A stretch of 64,000 nucleotides of DNA, taken from Phosphoribacter sp037045055 (lineage in GTDB: Bacteria; Actinomycetota; Actinomycetes; Actinomycetales; Dermatophilaceae). This document shows, piece after piece, positions 17,465 to 26,084 of the stretch (its first letter is position 1; every line of letters begins with the position of its first letter). The notes beneath the pieces were generated by a model. It was not told the DNA's origin, ran no database searches, and was given only the letters and a program-made list of their open reading frames with translations. The stretch is from NCBI GenBank assembly GCA_037045055.1, contig JBAOHJ010000002.1, positions 372,001 to 436,000 of the forward strand, read 5' to 3'. A program made the position numbers and the translations under genes.

Positions 17465-18727
17465 ATGACCGAACACGTGTCGCCCGGCCGGATCACCAGG
17501 GCGGCCGGCGGCTCCGTCGGCGAGTCCGAGCGCCGGCCGCGGTGGGTGGCGCTGGCCCCCGGCAGCCTGCGCCGCACCGTCGTCGCGGTGTTCGCGGCGA
17601 TCGTGCTGCTCACCATCGCGCTGTGGGCGTTCCAGGCGCTCAGCTCGTTCCTCTTCCTGCTGCTGCTGGCCTGGCTGTTGTCGATCGCCATGGAGCCGAT
17701 GGTGCTGTGGCTCATCCGACTCGGGCTGCGCCGCGGGCTGGCCTCCGGCGTGGTCATCATGGGGATGATCCTGCTCACCCTCGGCATCGGGGCGCTGTTC
17801 GGGCAGGTCTTCGTGTCGCAGGCGCAGGACCTGCAGGACAGCTTCCCGGCGGCCGTGCGCAACGCGGTCGAGTGGCTCAACTCGACGTTCAACACCTCGT
17901 TCGACGTCTCGCAGATCGAGGCGGGCCTGCAGCAGCTGCCGCAGCAGCTGCCCGAGCTGGCCCAGCAGTACGGCGGGGGCTTGCTCGGGGTGTTCGGGGC
18001 GCTGCTCACCGGTCTGTTCGACCTGCTGACCATCGTCGTGTTCGCCTACTACCTGTCCGCCGACAGCATCCGGCTGCGTCAGACGATCGGGTCCTTCCTG
18101 CCGCCGCGCTACCAGCCGGTCCTCATGACCGTGTGGACCATCGCGGTGGAGAAGACCGGCGGCTACGTCGTCTCCAAGCTGGTCCTGGCGGCTGCGTCGG
18201 CGTTCTTCCACGCGGTGTTCTTCAACATCATCGACGTGCCGTTCTGGCTGCCGCTGGGCGTGCTGGCCGGCATCACCTCCCAGTTCGTCCCCATCATCGG
18301 CACGTACATCGGCGTCCTGCTGCCGGCGCTGTTCGCCGTGCTGCACAACCCCATCTCGGTGGTGTGGATCGTCGTCTTCGCCACGGTGTACCAGCAGATC
18401 GAGAGCTACTGGTTCACCCCGATGGTGAGCCGACGGACGATGGACATCCATCCGGCGCTGGCCCTGGCCTCGGTGTTCATCGGCGTGGGACTGGTGGGCC
18501 CGATCGGGGCCCTCATCGGGATCCCGGTCACTGCCGCGCTGCTCACCATCGTCGAGACCTTCCGCAACCGCCACGAGCTGCTGCCCGAACTGGTCGCCCT
18601 CGAAGAGGAGGAGGCGACCGACGAGCCGACCGCCTCCGGGGGCGGGGACGCGCCGGACGCGCCGGACGCGCCAGCGCAGCCCGGACCGAGCGCGGCGAAG
18701 CCCGGACCGGACGCGGCGCAGCCCTGA
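17465..18727 (+). CDS. AI-2E family transporter (YdiK/PerM-like permease)
   Basis: 420 residues with about eight hydrophobic helices, among them TVVAVFAAIVLLTIALWAFQ, FLFLLLLAWLLSIAMEPMVL and GVVIMGMILLTLGIGALFGQ. The family signature region is AGITSQFVPIIGTYIGVLLPAL followed by VYQQIESYWFTPMVSRRTM and a Gly/Ala-rich GPIGALIGIPVTAALL. The ~45-residue tail is acidic and then Ala/Pro-rich with a repeated DAP unit. Family members export quorum signals or work as Na+/H+ antiporters; the substrate here is unknown. It starts 5 nt after the preceding pseudogene. Confidence 0.88.
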   Translation: MTEHVSPGRITRAAGGSVGESERRPRWVALAPGSLRRTVVAVFAAIVLLTIALWAFQALSSFLFLLLLAWLLSIAMEPMVLWLIRLGLRRGLASGVVIMGMILLTLGIGALFGQVFVSQAQDLQDSFPAAVRNAVEWLNSTFNTSFDVSQIEAGLQQLPQQLPELAQQYGGGLLGVFGALLTGLFDLLTIVVFAYYLSADSIRLRQTIGSFLPPRYQPVLMTVWTIAVEKTGGYVVSKLVLAAASAFFHAVFFNIIDVPFWLPLGVLAGITSQFVPIIGTYIGVLLPALFAVLHNPISVVWIVVFATVYQQIESYWFTPMVSRRTMDIHPALALASVFIGVGLVGPIGALIGIPVTAALLTIVETFRNRHELLPELVALEEEEATDEPTASGGGDAPDAPDAPAQPGPSAAKPGPDAAQP

Positions 18728-18765
18728 GGGCCCTGCGCGGACGCTGACGATCGGGCGCCGCGCGG

Positions 18766-19593
18766 TCACGTCCGGGAGTGCTCCGAGGCCCGGCGGACCT
18801 GGTCCTCGCTCGGGCGCACGCCGGTGTACAGCTCGAACTGCCGCGCGGCCTGCAGGGCGATGACCTGCGCCCCGGTGACGACCTGGGCCCCGACCTCGAT
18901 GGCGCGGCGCACCAGCGGCGTCTGCGACGGGAACGCGACGACGTCGACCACGGTGCGGGCGCGGCATACCACGTCGTCGTCCACCGGCAGTTCCCGCTCG
19001 CCCGGGCCGCCGGCCATCCCCACGGGCGTGGCGTTGACGAGCACCCGCGGGCGCGCATCGTCGAGCCGCGGGCGCCACGTCCAGCCGTAGGCCGAGGCCA
19101 CCTGCGCCCCGGTGCGCTCGTTGCGCGCCACGACGAGGCCGGTGGCGAAGCCGTGCTCGCGCAGCGCGGCGACGCACGCGACCGCCATCCCCCCGCTGCC
19201 CAGGACCGCGACGTCGCCGTCGGTGGGCACCGCGGCCTCGGCCAGCAGGGTGCGGACCGCGATCAGGTCGGTGTTGTATGCCGTGAGCCGCCCGTGGTCG
19301 TTGACGATGGTGTTCACCGAGCCGATCGACTTGGCCGACGGGTCCATGACGTCGACCAAGGGGATGACCTCCTGCTTCCACGGCATCGAGATCCCGCAGC
19401 CCCTGATGCCCAGTGCGCGGACCCCCGCGACGGCCGCGACGATGTCGTTGGTGGTGAACGCCTTGTAGACGTAGTCCAGGCCGAGCTCGTCGTAGAGGTA
19501 GTTGTGGAACCGCGTGCCGATGTTGCTGGGCCGTGCGGACAGGGAGATGCACAGACCGGTGTCCTTGGTGATCTCGCGTGCCACGTGCTCCAT
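18766..19593 (-). CDS. Shikimate dehydrogenase-like protein
   Basis: 275 residues. LCISLSARPSNIGTRFHNYLYDELGL corresponds to the substrate-binding start of AroE, with GCGISMPWKQEVIPLVD (catalytic Lys), IGSVNTIVN, AYNTDLIAV (Asp) and an NADP loop VLGSGGMAVACVAALRE. The usual SxS...N N-terminus is altered (SLSARPSN), so it is an AroE paralogue (YdiB/SdhL-like) rather than clearly the aromatic-pathway enzyme. The start could instead be a GTG 15 nt further upstream, behind GAGG. Confidence 0.8.
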   Translation of the reverse strand: MEHVAREITKDTGLCISLSARPSNIGTRFHNYLYDELGLDYVYKAFTTNDIVAAVAGVRALGIRGCGISMPWKQEVIPLVDVMDPSAKSIGSVNTIVNDHGRLTAYNTDLIAVRTLLAEAAVPTDGDVAVLGSGGMAVACVAALREHGFATGLVVARNERTGAQVASAYGWTWRPRLDDARPRVLVNATPVGMAGGPGERELPVDDDVVCRARTVVDVVAFPSQTPLVRRAIEVGAQVVTGAQVIALQAARQFELYTGVRPSEDQVRRASEHSRT

Positions 19594-19675
19594 CGTGCCC
19601 GGTCTCACCGGCCTCGCTCCACCAGGGGGGCGGCTCTCGGACGTTCGAGTCGGGCGCGCCCGTCTCGGGCTCGGC

Positions 19676-21214
19676 TCAGAAGCTGCCGCCGGCGGCCGGG
19701 TTGCCGCCGTGGTGCTCGTGGCGGGCGAGGTCCTCGGTCTCCACCTGCACGGCGTGCTTGGCCAGGCGGCTGTTGTGCCGGCCATAGGCGAAGTAGACGA
19801 CCAGCCCGATGAGCATCCACAGGACGAACCGGATCCAGGTCTCGGCCGGCAGGGTGAGCATGAGGTAGAACGCGGTGGCCGCGGCGATCCAGGGCAACAC
19901 CGGGTTGCCGGGCACCCGGAAGCCCCGCTTGAGGTCCGGTCGGCGGCGGCGCAGCACCGGGATCGACAGCGACACCAGCGTGAAGGCCGCCAGGGTGCCG
20001 ATGTTGACCATCTCCTCGAGCTTGCCCACCGGGGTCAGTGCCGCGGTGAGGGCCACGAGGATCCCGATGGTGACGGTGATCTTCACCGGGGTGCCGGTCC
20101 TGGGGTGGGTGACGCCCAGCCCCTTGGGCAGCAGCCAGTCGCGGCTCATCGCGAAGACGACCCGGCTGGCCCCGATGAGCAGGGTCATGACCACGGTGGT
20201 GAGGCCGGCGACCGCCCCCGCGGAGATCAGCGTCGCATAGCCGCCCCGGTCGACCGACTCGAAGGCCGTGGCCAGCGAGGCCTTCACCGAGATCTGGTCG
20301 TAGCGCACCATGCCGGTGATCACCAGGGTGACCGCGACGTAGAGGATGGTGCAGATGACCAGCGAGGCGATGATGCCGATGGGCAGGTCGCGCTGGGGCT
20401 CCTTGGCCTCCTCGGCGGTCGTCGCGACGACGTCGAAGCCGATGTAGGCGAAGAACACCAGCGAGGCCCCGGCGAGGATGCCCATGATGCCGAAGGTCGT
20501 CGGGGCGAAGCCGAACAGCGTCTGGATCAGCGGGGCGGTGAACACGTCCCCGCCGGTCTGCGCGGCGGCCTGGGCCGGCGGGACGAAGGGGGTGTAGTTG
20601 GCGGAGTTGACATAGCCGAGCCCGGCGATGATGACGAACAGGACGACGAACAGCTTGAGGGCGACCAGGGCGAGATTGACCCGCATGGACTCCTTGATCC
20701 CCACGGACACGAGCAGGGTGAGCAGGGCCACGAGCAGGAACGCCGGCAGGTCGAAGCTCGACCCGGAGCCGATCGACTCGGGGATGGTGATGCCGAGGTG
20801 CCCGAGGAACACGCCGGCATACGCCGACCAGCCCTGCGCGACCACGCTGGCGCCCAGGAGCATCTCCAGCAGCAGGTCCCAGCCGATGATCCACGCGACG
20901 AACTCGCCGAGTGTGGCGTAGGAGAACGTGTAGGCCGACCCGCTGACCGGCACGGTCGAGGCGAACTCGGCGTAGCACAGCGCGGCCAGCCCGCAGGCGA
21001 TCGCCGCGACGACGAAGCTGATGACGATGGCCGGCCCGGCTACGGTGGCGGCGGCCCGGCCGGTCAGGGTGAAGATCCCCGCCCCGATGATCACCCCGAT
21101 GCCGAACACCGTGAGGTCGACGGCGGTGAGCCGCCGTTTCAGCTGGTACTCCGGCTCCTCGGTCTCGGCGAGGCAGGCCTCGATGGACTTGGTACGGAAC
21201 AGGCTGCTGGCCAT
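19676..21214 (-). CDS. APC-family amino acid permease
   Basis: 512 residues with about 12-13 membrane helices. After a soluble N-terminus (EEPEYQLKRRLTAVDL) comes the family core FGIGVIIGAGIFTLTGRAA, then YAEFASTVPVSGSAYTFSYATLGE and GASLVFFAYIGFDVVATTAEEAK, the pattern of CAT-type cationic amino acid transporters. The C-terminus is short and His/Gly-rich (RHEHHGGNPAAGGSF). ATG at 21214. Monocistronic on its strand. Substrate not determinable from sequence. Confidence 0.9.
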   Translation of the reverse strand: MASSLFRTKSIEACLAETEEPEYQLKRRLTAVDLTVFGIGVIIGAGIFTLTGRAAATVAGPAIVISFVVAAIACGLAALCYAEFASTVPVSGSAYTFSYATLGEFVAWIIGWDLLLEMLLGASVVAQGWSAYAGVFLGHLGITIPESIGSGSSFDLPAFLLVALLTLLVSVGIKESMRVNLALVALKLFVVLFVIIAGLGYVNSANYTPFVPPAQAAAQTGGDVFTAPLIQTLFGFAPTTFGIMGILAGASLVFFAYIGFDVVATTAEEAKEPQRDLPIGIIASLVICTILYVAVTLVITGMVRYDQISVKASLATAFESVDRGGYATLISAGAVAGLTTVVMTLLIGASRVVFAMSRDWLLPKGLGVTHPRTGTPVKITVTIGILVALTAALTPVGKLEEMVNIGTLAAFTLVSLSIPVLRRRRPDLKRGFRVPGNPVLPWIAAATAFYLMLTLPAETWIRFVLWMLIGLVVYFAYGRHNSRLAKHAVQVETEDLARHEHHGGNPAAGGSF

Positions 21215-21241
21215 GGGGTGTCCTCTCCGGGAACGTGCACA

Positions 21242-21272
21242 CCGGCATACCGGGGCATGTCCGGTATGCCGC
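21242..21272. repeat. Inverted pair of the GTATGCCG motif between divergent genes
   Basis: CGGCATACCGG (21243-21253) and CCGGTATGCCG (21261-21271) form a perfect 11-bp inverted repeat around a 7-nt loop. It lies between the divergent permease and SDR genes, so it is not placed as a terminator. It is one of several inverted pairs of the genome-wide motif. Confidence 0.8.
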
Positions 21273-21380
21273 CGGAGGCTACTCCTCGGCGGCGGTTACC
21301 GGTCGGTTCTGCGGCGGGTCCCGCGCCGAACGGTCGTGCCAGGATGGGCCGTCCGCCGCTCCGGGAGAGAGGGATCACCC

Positions 21381-22148
21381 ATGCGCATCTGCGACACCGT
21401 CGCCCTGGTCACCGGAGGGGCCTCCGGGCTCGGCCTGGCCACGGCGCGGCGGCTGCATGCCGAGGGCGCCGGCGTCGTCCTGGTCGACCTGCCGGCCTCC
21501 GACGGGGCGGCCGTGGCGGCGTCCCTGGGAGGGCGGGCGGCGTTCGTGCCGGCCGACGTCACCGATGCCGACCAGGTGCAGGCGGCGGTCACGCGCGCGG
21601 TCGAGCTGGGCACCCTGCGGATCGCGGTGAGCTGCGCGGGGATCGGCCCGGCCGCCCGGGTCCTGCGCAAGGACGGCTCGGCCAACGACCTGGGCGCCTT
21701 CGTCGCGGTGATCCAGGTCAACCTCGTCGGCACCTTCAACGTCCTGCGCCTGGCGGCGGCCGGGATGCTCGCGCACAGCCCGGTCGAGGGGGAGGAGCGC
21801 GGGGTCATCGTCAACACCGCCTCGATCGCGGCCTACGACGGGCAGATCGGGCAGGCCGCGTATGCCGCGTCCAAGGGCGGGGTGGTCGGGATGACCCTGC
21901 CGGTGGCCCGCGACCTGGCCCAGCACCGGATCCGCGTGGTGACGATCGCGCCAGGGATGTTCATGACCCCGCTGCTGGCCACCCTGCCGGCCGAGGCGGT
22001 GGCCGCCCTCGGGGCGGCGGTGCCGCACCCCGCGCGGTTGGGCGACCCGGGCGAGTATGCCGCGCTGGTCGCCCACGTCGTGCAGAACCCCATGCTCAAC
22101 GGCGAGGTGATCCGCCTCGACGGTGCGCTGCGGATGGGCCCGCGCTGA
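21381..22148 (+). CDS. Short-chain dehydrogenase, 3-hydroxyacyl-CoA dehydrogenase type
   Basis: 255 residues, classical SDR. NAD-binding TGGASGLGLATARRL with VVLVDLP after it (Asp selects NAD), then SCAGIG, NTASIAAYDG (Ser), and the catalytic YAASK with GVVGMTLPVARDL. The insertion GIGPAARVLRKDGSANDLGAF and the PNxxMLNGEVIRLDGALRM-like end match the type II 3-hydroxyacyl-CoA dehydrogenase (HSD17B10) branch, suggesting fatty-acid or branched-chain oxidation. ATG at 21381 behind GAGAGAGGG. Confidence 0.88.
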   Translation: MRICDTVALVTGGASGLGLATARRLHAEGAGVVLVDLPASDGAAVAASLGGRAAFVPADVTDADQVQAAVTRAVELGTLRIAVSCAGIGPAARVLRKDGSANDLGAFVAVIQVNLVGTFNVLRLAAAGMLAHSPVEGEERGVIVNTASIAAYDGQIGQAAYAASKGGVVGMTLPVARDLAQHRIRVVTIAPGMFMTPLLATLPAEAVAALGAAVPHPARLGDPGEYAALVAHVVQNPMLNGEVIRLDGALRMGPR

Positions 22149-22234
22149 GGCCCATCAGCGCTCGCGGGCCGGCTACCATCCGGATGTCGGACAAGGGGAC
22201 GGCGTCGGGCTCCGATGCCGCGGAGGATGGTGAC

Positions 22235-22723
22235 ATGAGCGACTCGGGGCAGGGCGCGGGCGACATCCGCATCGGCAGCGCGGAGCGGGAGGCGGCGCTG
22301 CGGCAGCTGTCCTTCCACACGAACGCGGGCCGGCTGAGCCCGGACGAGCTGGCCGAGCGCTCCGCGGCGGTCGAGGCGGCCCGCACCCGCGGCGAGCTCG
22401 ACGCCGTGTTCGTCGACCTGCCCGACGCCGACGCGCAGCCTTACGGGCCGCGTCCCGCGGACGCCGCGCCAGCCGCGGCATACCCCCCTGTCGGTATGCC
22501 GCGACCGAGCGACGCGGGGCCCGCCCCTGCTCCCGCGCCGTACGCCGGTGGCCAGTCTGCGACGATGTCCCGGCTCGTGGCGATGAGCGGGTCGCTGGCC
22601 CTGTTGGCGTTCCTGGCCTGCGGCTTCCTGCTGCGCGGGTGGGCGTGGGCGTGGATCTTCTTCCTCGTGCCCGGCCTGGTGCGGGCCTGGTACCGCGACC
22701 CGGGCAGCGGCGGACGCCGGTAG
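22235..22723 (+). CDS. DUF1707 (SHOCT-like) membrane protein
   Basis: 162 residues. The DUF1707 domain (DIRIGSAEREAALRQLSFH, AGRLSPDELAERSAAVEAAR, GELDAVFVDLPD) fills residues ~10-65, a Pro/Ala linker follows, and the C-terminus has two hydrophobic stretches. I start at 22235 because GGAGG stands 8 nt before it; an in-frame ATG at 22182 has no such site. DUF1707 genes often accompany PspC/LiaF-type stress genes, and a pspC gene faces this one. Confidence 0.82.
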   Translation: MSDSGQGAGDIRIGSAEREAALRQLSFHTNAGRLSPDELAERSAAVEAARTRGELDAVFVDLPDADAQPYGPRPADAAPAAAYPPVGMPRPSDAGPAPAPAPYAGGQSATMSRLVAMSGSLALLAFLACGFLLRGWAWAWIFFLVPGLVRAWYRDPGSGGRR

Positions 22724-22731
22724 GGATGGCA

Positions 22732-22767
22732 CTGCGGGTATGCCGGGGTGGCTCGGCATACCCGCAG
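22732..22767. terminator. Bidirectional terminator built from two copies of the GTATGCCG motif
   Basis: CTGCGGGTATGCCG (22732-22745) pairs perfectly over 14 bp with CGGCATACCCGCAG (22754-22767) around an 8-nt loop. It lies between the convergent DUF1707 and pspC genes, 9 nt after one stop and 14 nt after the other, exactly where a shared terminator belongs. Each arm holds one copy of the genome-wide octamer, as in paired uptake sequences of Neisseria and Haemophilus. Confidence 0.85.
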
Positions 22768-22780
22768 GGTGTGTGGTCGG

Positions 22781-23314
22781 TCAGAACCTCGGGGCGTCCT
22801 GGGGACCGGTCGGGTGGGTGGGCACCGACCCCCACGTGTGCGCCGGCGGGGCAGGGGCGGCGAACGACGGGGCAGGCGCGGCGGTGGGCGGGGTCGGCGG
22901 CTGGGCGCTGCGGCGACCGTGCGCTCGGCCGACGAACAGCGCGGCGACGAGCAGGCCGATCCAGAGCCAGCCGGTGTGGTGGTGGCCGGCACCGTCGGGG
23001 ACGATGGCGATCACCGAGAGCACCAGCAGGACGATCGAGCCGCCGTGGCCGTCGCGGATCGCGCGCTCCAGGTGGATGCGCCCGTGCGCGTCGGGCAGCA
23101 GGAGCCAGGCGAGCAGGTAGACAGCGACGGCCGGGCCCAGGACGGCTAGCACGACGGTGGCGACCCGGACGATCCCGGGCGAGATGCCCAGGCGCTGCGC
23201 GATGCCCGCGCAGACGCCGCCGAGCTTGCGCTGCGGCGAGCGGGTCACCGGGCTGCGCCGCAGGGCGGCGAACAGACGGTCGAGAGCGGAGGGAGCGGTC
23301 GGTGTCGCGTTCAT
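22781..23314 (-). CDS. PspC-domain membrane protein (second copy)
   Basis: 177 residues. RSPQRKLGGVCAGIAQRLGISPGIVRVATV is the PspC core; then membrane helices (VLAVLGPAVAVYLLAWLLLP; SIVLLVLSVIAIV; WLWIGLLVAALFVG) and a Pro/Ala/Thr-rich C-terminus. Longer than the first pspC gene. The ATG at 23314 is preceded by a weak GAAGA. Three 11-bp repeats like those before the first pspC gene lie 40-75 bp upstream. Confidence 0.87.
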   Translation of the reverse strand: MNATPTAPSALDRLFAALRRSPVTRSPQRKLGGVCAGIAQRLGISPGIVRVATVVLAVLGPAVAVYLLAWLLLPDAHGRIHLERAIRDGHGGSIVLLVLSVIAIVPDGAGHHHTGWLWIGLLVAALFVGRAHGRRSAQPPTPPTAAPAPSFAAPAPPAHTWGSVPTHPTGPQDAPRF

Positions 23315-23354
23315 GTCTTCACGATGCGCCGGGGCCGTCCTGCCGGCCAGTGGG

Positions 23355-23390
23355 GTCGACCCTGACCCGGCCCTGACCCGACCCTGACCG
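23355..23390 (-). promoter_or_regulatory. Three 11-bp tandem repeats upstream of pspC (second copy)
   Basis: On the minus strand TCAGGGTCGGG, TCAGGGCCGGG and TCAGGGTCGAC follow with an exact 11-bp period (CCCTGA on the plus strand at 23360, 23371 and 23382). They lie 41-76 bp before the second pspC ATG. The array matches the one at 16791-16820 in unit, period and copy number, which supports one shared DNA-binding regulator. Confidence 0.68.
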
Positions 23391-23416
23391 GGGTCGGCGC
23401 TGGCCACGCGGCGGGC

Positions 23417-23911
23417 TCAGGGGCGCAGCTCGCGGTACATCACGTGCAGCCCGACCAGGCCGTGCCGGCGGCTGCGGAAGGCACCGGGCGCGGTGCCGAC
23501 GATCCGGAAGCCCAGGCTCTGCCACAACGCCACCGCCGCGGTGTTGGTCTGCACGACGGCGTTGAACTGCATCGCCGCAAACCCCTGCTCGGTCGCCCAC
23601 TGCAGGACGTGCTCGGCCAGCGCCCGTCCGACGCCGCGGCCCCGGGCCGCCGCCGCGACCATGAAGGAGGCGTTGGCCACGTGGTCGCCGCGGCCGGGGC
23701 GGTTCGGCCCGACCGTGGCGGTGCCCAGGAAGGTGCCGTCGGCGGCATACGCGACGACGGCGTGCCACGGCGGGGGTGGCAGCCACGCCTGGGCGATCTG
23801 CGCGTCGCTGAGGTCCTCGGGGTAGGCGTAGGTCTCGCCCTCGTCGACGATCGCCCGGCACACCTGGGCGATGTCCGCCAGGTCGTCGACGATGGCTTCG
23901 CGCAGGAGCAC
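23417..23911 (-). CDS. GNAT-family N-acetyltransferase
   Basis: 164 residues. The acetyl-CoA loop is AAARGRGVGRALAEHVLQWATEQG (V-x-x-x-x-RGxGxG/A pattern), with NAAVQTNTAAVALWQSLGF-like text before the end (VVQTNTAAVALWQSLGFRIV). GTG start at 23911. It lies 10 nt after the stop of the ABM-domain gene and is likely cotranscribed with it. Substrate unknown. Confidence 0.88.
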   Translation of the reverse strand: MLLREAIVDDLADIAQVCRAIVDEGETYAYPEDLSDAQIAQAWLPPPPWHAVVAYAADGTFLGTATVGPNRPGRGDHVANASFMVAAAARGRGVGRALAEHVLQWATEQGFAAMQFNAVVQTNTAAVALWQSLGFRIVGTAPGAFRSRRHGLVGLHVMYRELRP

Positions 23912-23921
23912 GCCGCCGCCC

Positions 23922-24248
23922 TCAGTCCGGGACGGCCAGCTCGCCCAGCGGCGACCACCCGTCCTGGTCGACCACCGTGCTGACGATCTGCGGTGTGCGG
24001 CTCAGGTAGGACGGCAGGGTCGCCTGCGCGGCCTTGAAGTGGGCCGAACCCACGTGGGCGGCGCCGGCGTCGCCGTCGCGGAACGCCTCGGTGAGCAGGT
24101 ATGCCGTGGGGTCGTCCAGGCAGCGCGCCCACTCGAACCACAGGCACCCCTCCTCCGCCCGGGTCGCTTCGGTGAAGACGCGGGAAATCTCGGGCCAGGC
24201 GTCGGCGTGTTCCGGGCGCACCGGGAACTTCGCGATGATGCAGATCAA
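23922..24248 (-). CDS. Antibiotic biosynthesis monooxygenase (ABM) domain protein
   Basis: 108 residues. A single ABM/quinol-monooxygenase-like ferredoxin fold: IIAKFPVRPEHADAWPEI, TRAEEGCLWFEWARCLDDP, YLLTEAFRDGDAGAAHVGSAHF. Members such as YgiN oxidise quinols or act on small aromatics without cofactor. Between an aldo/keto reductase and a GNAT gene on the same strand, 33 and 10 nt away, so it is probably in one operon with them. Confidence 0.82.
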   Translation of the reverse strand: MICIIAKFPVRPEHADAWPEISRVFTEATRAEEGCLWFEWARCLDDPTAYLLTEAFRDGDAGAAHVGSAHFKAAQATLPSYLSRTPQIVSTVVDQDGWSPLGELAVPD

Positions 24249-24281
24249 GGGAGGCTCCTGCGGTCGGATGGCGTTGCGGGA

Positions 24282-25223
24282 TCAGGCGAACGGAGTGCTG
24301 GCGGCGTCGAGCGCGACGCGCTCGGCCGGGTCCAGGGCGAGGGTCGTCGCGGCCATGAGCTCGGCGACCTGGGACGGGGTGGTGGCCGAGGCGATCGGGG
24401 CCGTGACGCCGTGGGCGAGCATCCAGGCCAGGGCGACCGTGGCCGGGGCCACCCCGTGCGCCTGGGCGATCGTCGAGAGGGTGTCGAGCACCGCGAGGCC
24501 CTCGGGGGTGAGGTACCGCCCGGCGCCGGTCTTGCGGGGCCGCCCCTCGAGGTCGGCGGTGCTGCGGTACTTGCCGGACAGGAACCCGGAGGCCAACGAG
24601 TAGTAGGGGAAGGTCGCCAGGGCGTGCTCGGCGGCAACGGGGGCGTAGTCGCGCTCGAAGGTGCGTCGGCTGACCAGGCTGTACTCGTTCTGCAGGGCCA
24701 CCGGTTTGGCCAGCCCGTCGGTATCACAGAGGGTCAGCCACTCGCGCATCCGGTCGGGGGAGAGGTTGGAGATGCCGACGGCGCGGACCTTGCCGGCCTG
24801 CACCAGCGCGTCGAACGCCCCGGCGATCTCGGGGATCGGGGTGACCTCGTCGTCGCGGTGGGCGTAGTAGAGGTCGACGTGGTCGGTGCGCAGCCGGCGC
24901 AGCGAGTCGTCGCAGGCCGCGTGGATGGTGGCCGCGGCCAAGCCCTTGCGCTGCGCCCAGGACCCGACCTTGGTGGCGATCGTCATGGTCTCGCGGGTGC
25001 CCCGATCGGCCAGCCAGGAGCCGAGGATCTGCTCGGACTCGCCGCCGGAGCACCCCGGTGCCCATTGCGGGTAGCCGTCCGCCGTGTCGACGAAACTCCC
25101 CCCGGCCGCGGCGAAGGCGTCGAGGACGGCATACGAGGCGCTTTGGTCCGTCGTCCAGCCGAACGTGTTGCAGCCAAGGTTGAGCGGGACGATATCGACG
25201 TCGAGTCCGGGGATGCGCGCCAT
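24282..25223 (-). CDS. Aldo/keto reductase
   Basis: 313 residues. The catalytic tetrad is visible: FVDTADGYPQWA (Asp, Tyr), TIATKVGSW (Lys) and HVDLYYAHRDDEVTP (His). LGCNTFGWTTDQ at the start and VGISNLSPDRM follow the AKR plan, with the NADPH-binding C-terminus PIASATTPSQVAELMAA. ATG at 25223; a longer in-frame ATG exists 30 nt upstream but has no ribosome binding site. Confidence 0.92.
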   Translation of the reverse strand: MARIPGLDVDIVPLNLGCNTFGWTTDQSASYAVLDAFAAAGGSFVDTADGYPQWAPGCSGGESEQILGSWLADRGTRETMTIATKVGSWAQRKGLAAATIHAACDDSLRRLRTDHVDLYYAHRDDEVTPIPEIAGAFDALVQAGKVRAVGISNLSPDRMREWLTLCDTDGLAKPVALQNEYSLVSRRTFERDYAPVAAEHALATFPYYSLASGFLSGKYRSTADLEGRPRKTGAGRYLTPEGLAVLDTLSTIAQAHGVAPATVALAWMLAHGVTAPIASATTPSQVAELMAATTLALDPAERVALDAASTPFA

Positions 25224-25251
25224 GGGTCCGACGATACGGCCGGTTGGCGCC

Positions 25252-25276
25252 ACGGCATACCGCGCCGGTATGCCGT
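25252..25276 (-). terminator. Hairpin from paired GTATGCCG motifs at the end of the excalibur gene
   Basis: ACGGCATACCG (25252-25262) and CGGTATGCCGT (25266-25276) form a perfect 11-bp inverted repeat with a 3-nt loop. It begins at the stop codon of the excalibur gene and precedes the next gene on the strand, so it is placed as its terminator. Confidence 0.75.
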
Positions 25277-25839
25277 CACTCGCAGGCGATGCCGTCGTGG
25301 TCGCGGTCCAGATCCTCCCGGTAGCCCGGCTCGCCTCGACGCAACGGGGCGGCGCCAGCCGCTTTGGCCTGGCTGCAGTTGGCGTAGTACGGGGCGCTCA
25401 GCCCGCTCGCTCCGGACAGGGGTTGGGGCACGCCGGCGCCACCGGTTGCGGCGGTGACCGTCGCCGTCACCGTAGGACCGGCCACCGTCACGGTCGGTCC
25501 CGCCGTCGTGTGCGTGGGGCCGGCCACGGTCACCGCAGGCGCGGTGACCGTCAACGTGGCAGCGGGCTCCACCGGCCCCCTCGGCGACGTCGCGGCCCCG
25601 AGCCCGATGCCGACGACGAGGATGCCGAGGGCACCCCCTCCGGTGCGCCACAGGCGGGCGGTGGTCATCGGGGGTGCCCCGAACGCCCCACGAGGGCCGG
25701 CCGTGGGCAGGCCTCGATCGTCGAGCCAGAACCGCCATCCCGCCGGGGCGGGGGGCCAGGAGGAGTCGGGCTGCCACGCCTCATCGGGCACCCAACCGGG
25801 GGGTGGCGACGGCCAGCCGGGGGGGACGTTGAACCGCAT
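25276..25839 (-). CDS. Membrane-anchored excalibur calcium-binding domain protein
   Basis: 187 residues. The N-terminus is Pro/Trp-rich (PPGWPSPPPGWVPDEAW), as in many actinobacterial membrane proteins that begin with this module. One membrane helix follows near residue 70 (GALGILVVGIGLGAA), then a Thr/Val/Ala-rich linker with repeated VTVAGPT, and the C-terminal excalibur domain (YYANCSQAKAAGAAPL then DLDRDHDGIACE, a DxDxDG EF-like loop with two Cys). The domain lies outside the membrane. Ligand is Ca2+ by family. Confidence 0.88.
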   Translation of the reverse strand: MRFNVPPGWPSPPPGWVPDEAWQPDSSWPPAPAGWRFWLDDRGLPTAGPRGAFGAPPMTTARLWRTGGGALGILVVGIGLGAATSPRGPVEPAATLTVTAPAVTVAGPTHTTAGPTVTVAGPTVTATVTAATGGAGVPQPLSGASGLSAPYYANCSQAKAAGAAPLRRGEPGYREDLDRDHDGIACE

Positions 25840-26084
25840 GGTGACTCCTAGACCCCGAGTCAGGACGAGCAGTCGGGCCCATTATCGCCGTGGTGGGTTT
25901 CCCTACGCATGATTCTTGTCGCAGCGGCGGGGTCGGGGTGGGCCGAGCCGACGGCAGGGCGAGCCGGTGCGGCCGAACGCGCGCCGACTCGTTGGGTCAG
26001 TGGCCCGGCCTCGGGGCCGGGCACCGTCCGCGGTTGCTGGCCTTGCTCTGGGCCGACGCGCCGCCCAGGGCTAGGGTCCCAGTC

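Noticed and set aside
19502..22723. One very long open frame across permease, SDR and DUF1707
   Set aside because: Only its last part is a real gene (DUF1707). The rest is out of frame with the permease and SDR genes and has no domains.
24282..25253. Aldo/keto reductase starting at 25253
   Set aside because: That ATG lies inside the hairpin after the excalibur gene and lacks a ribosome binding site. The ATG at 25223 starts the family sequence.
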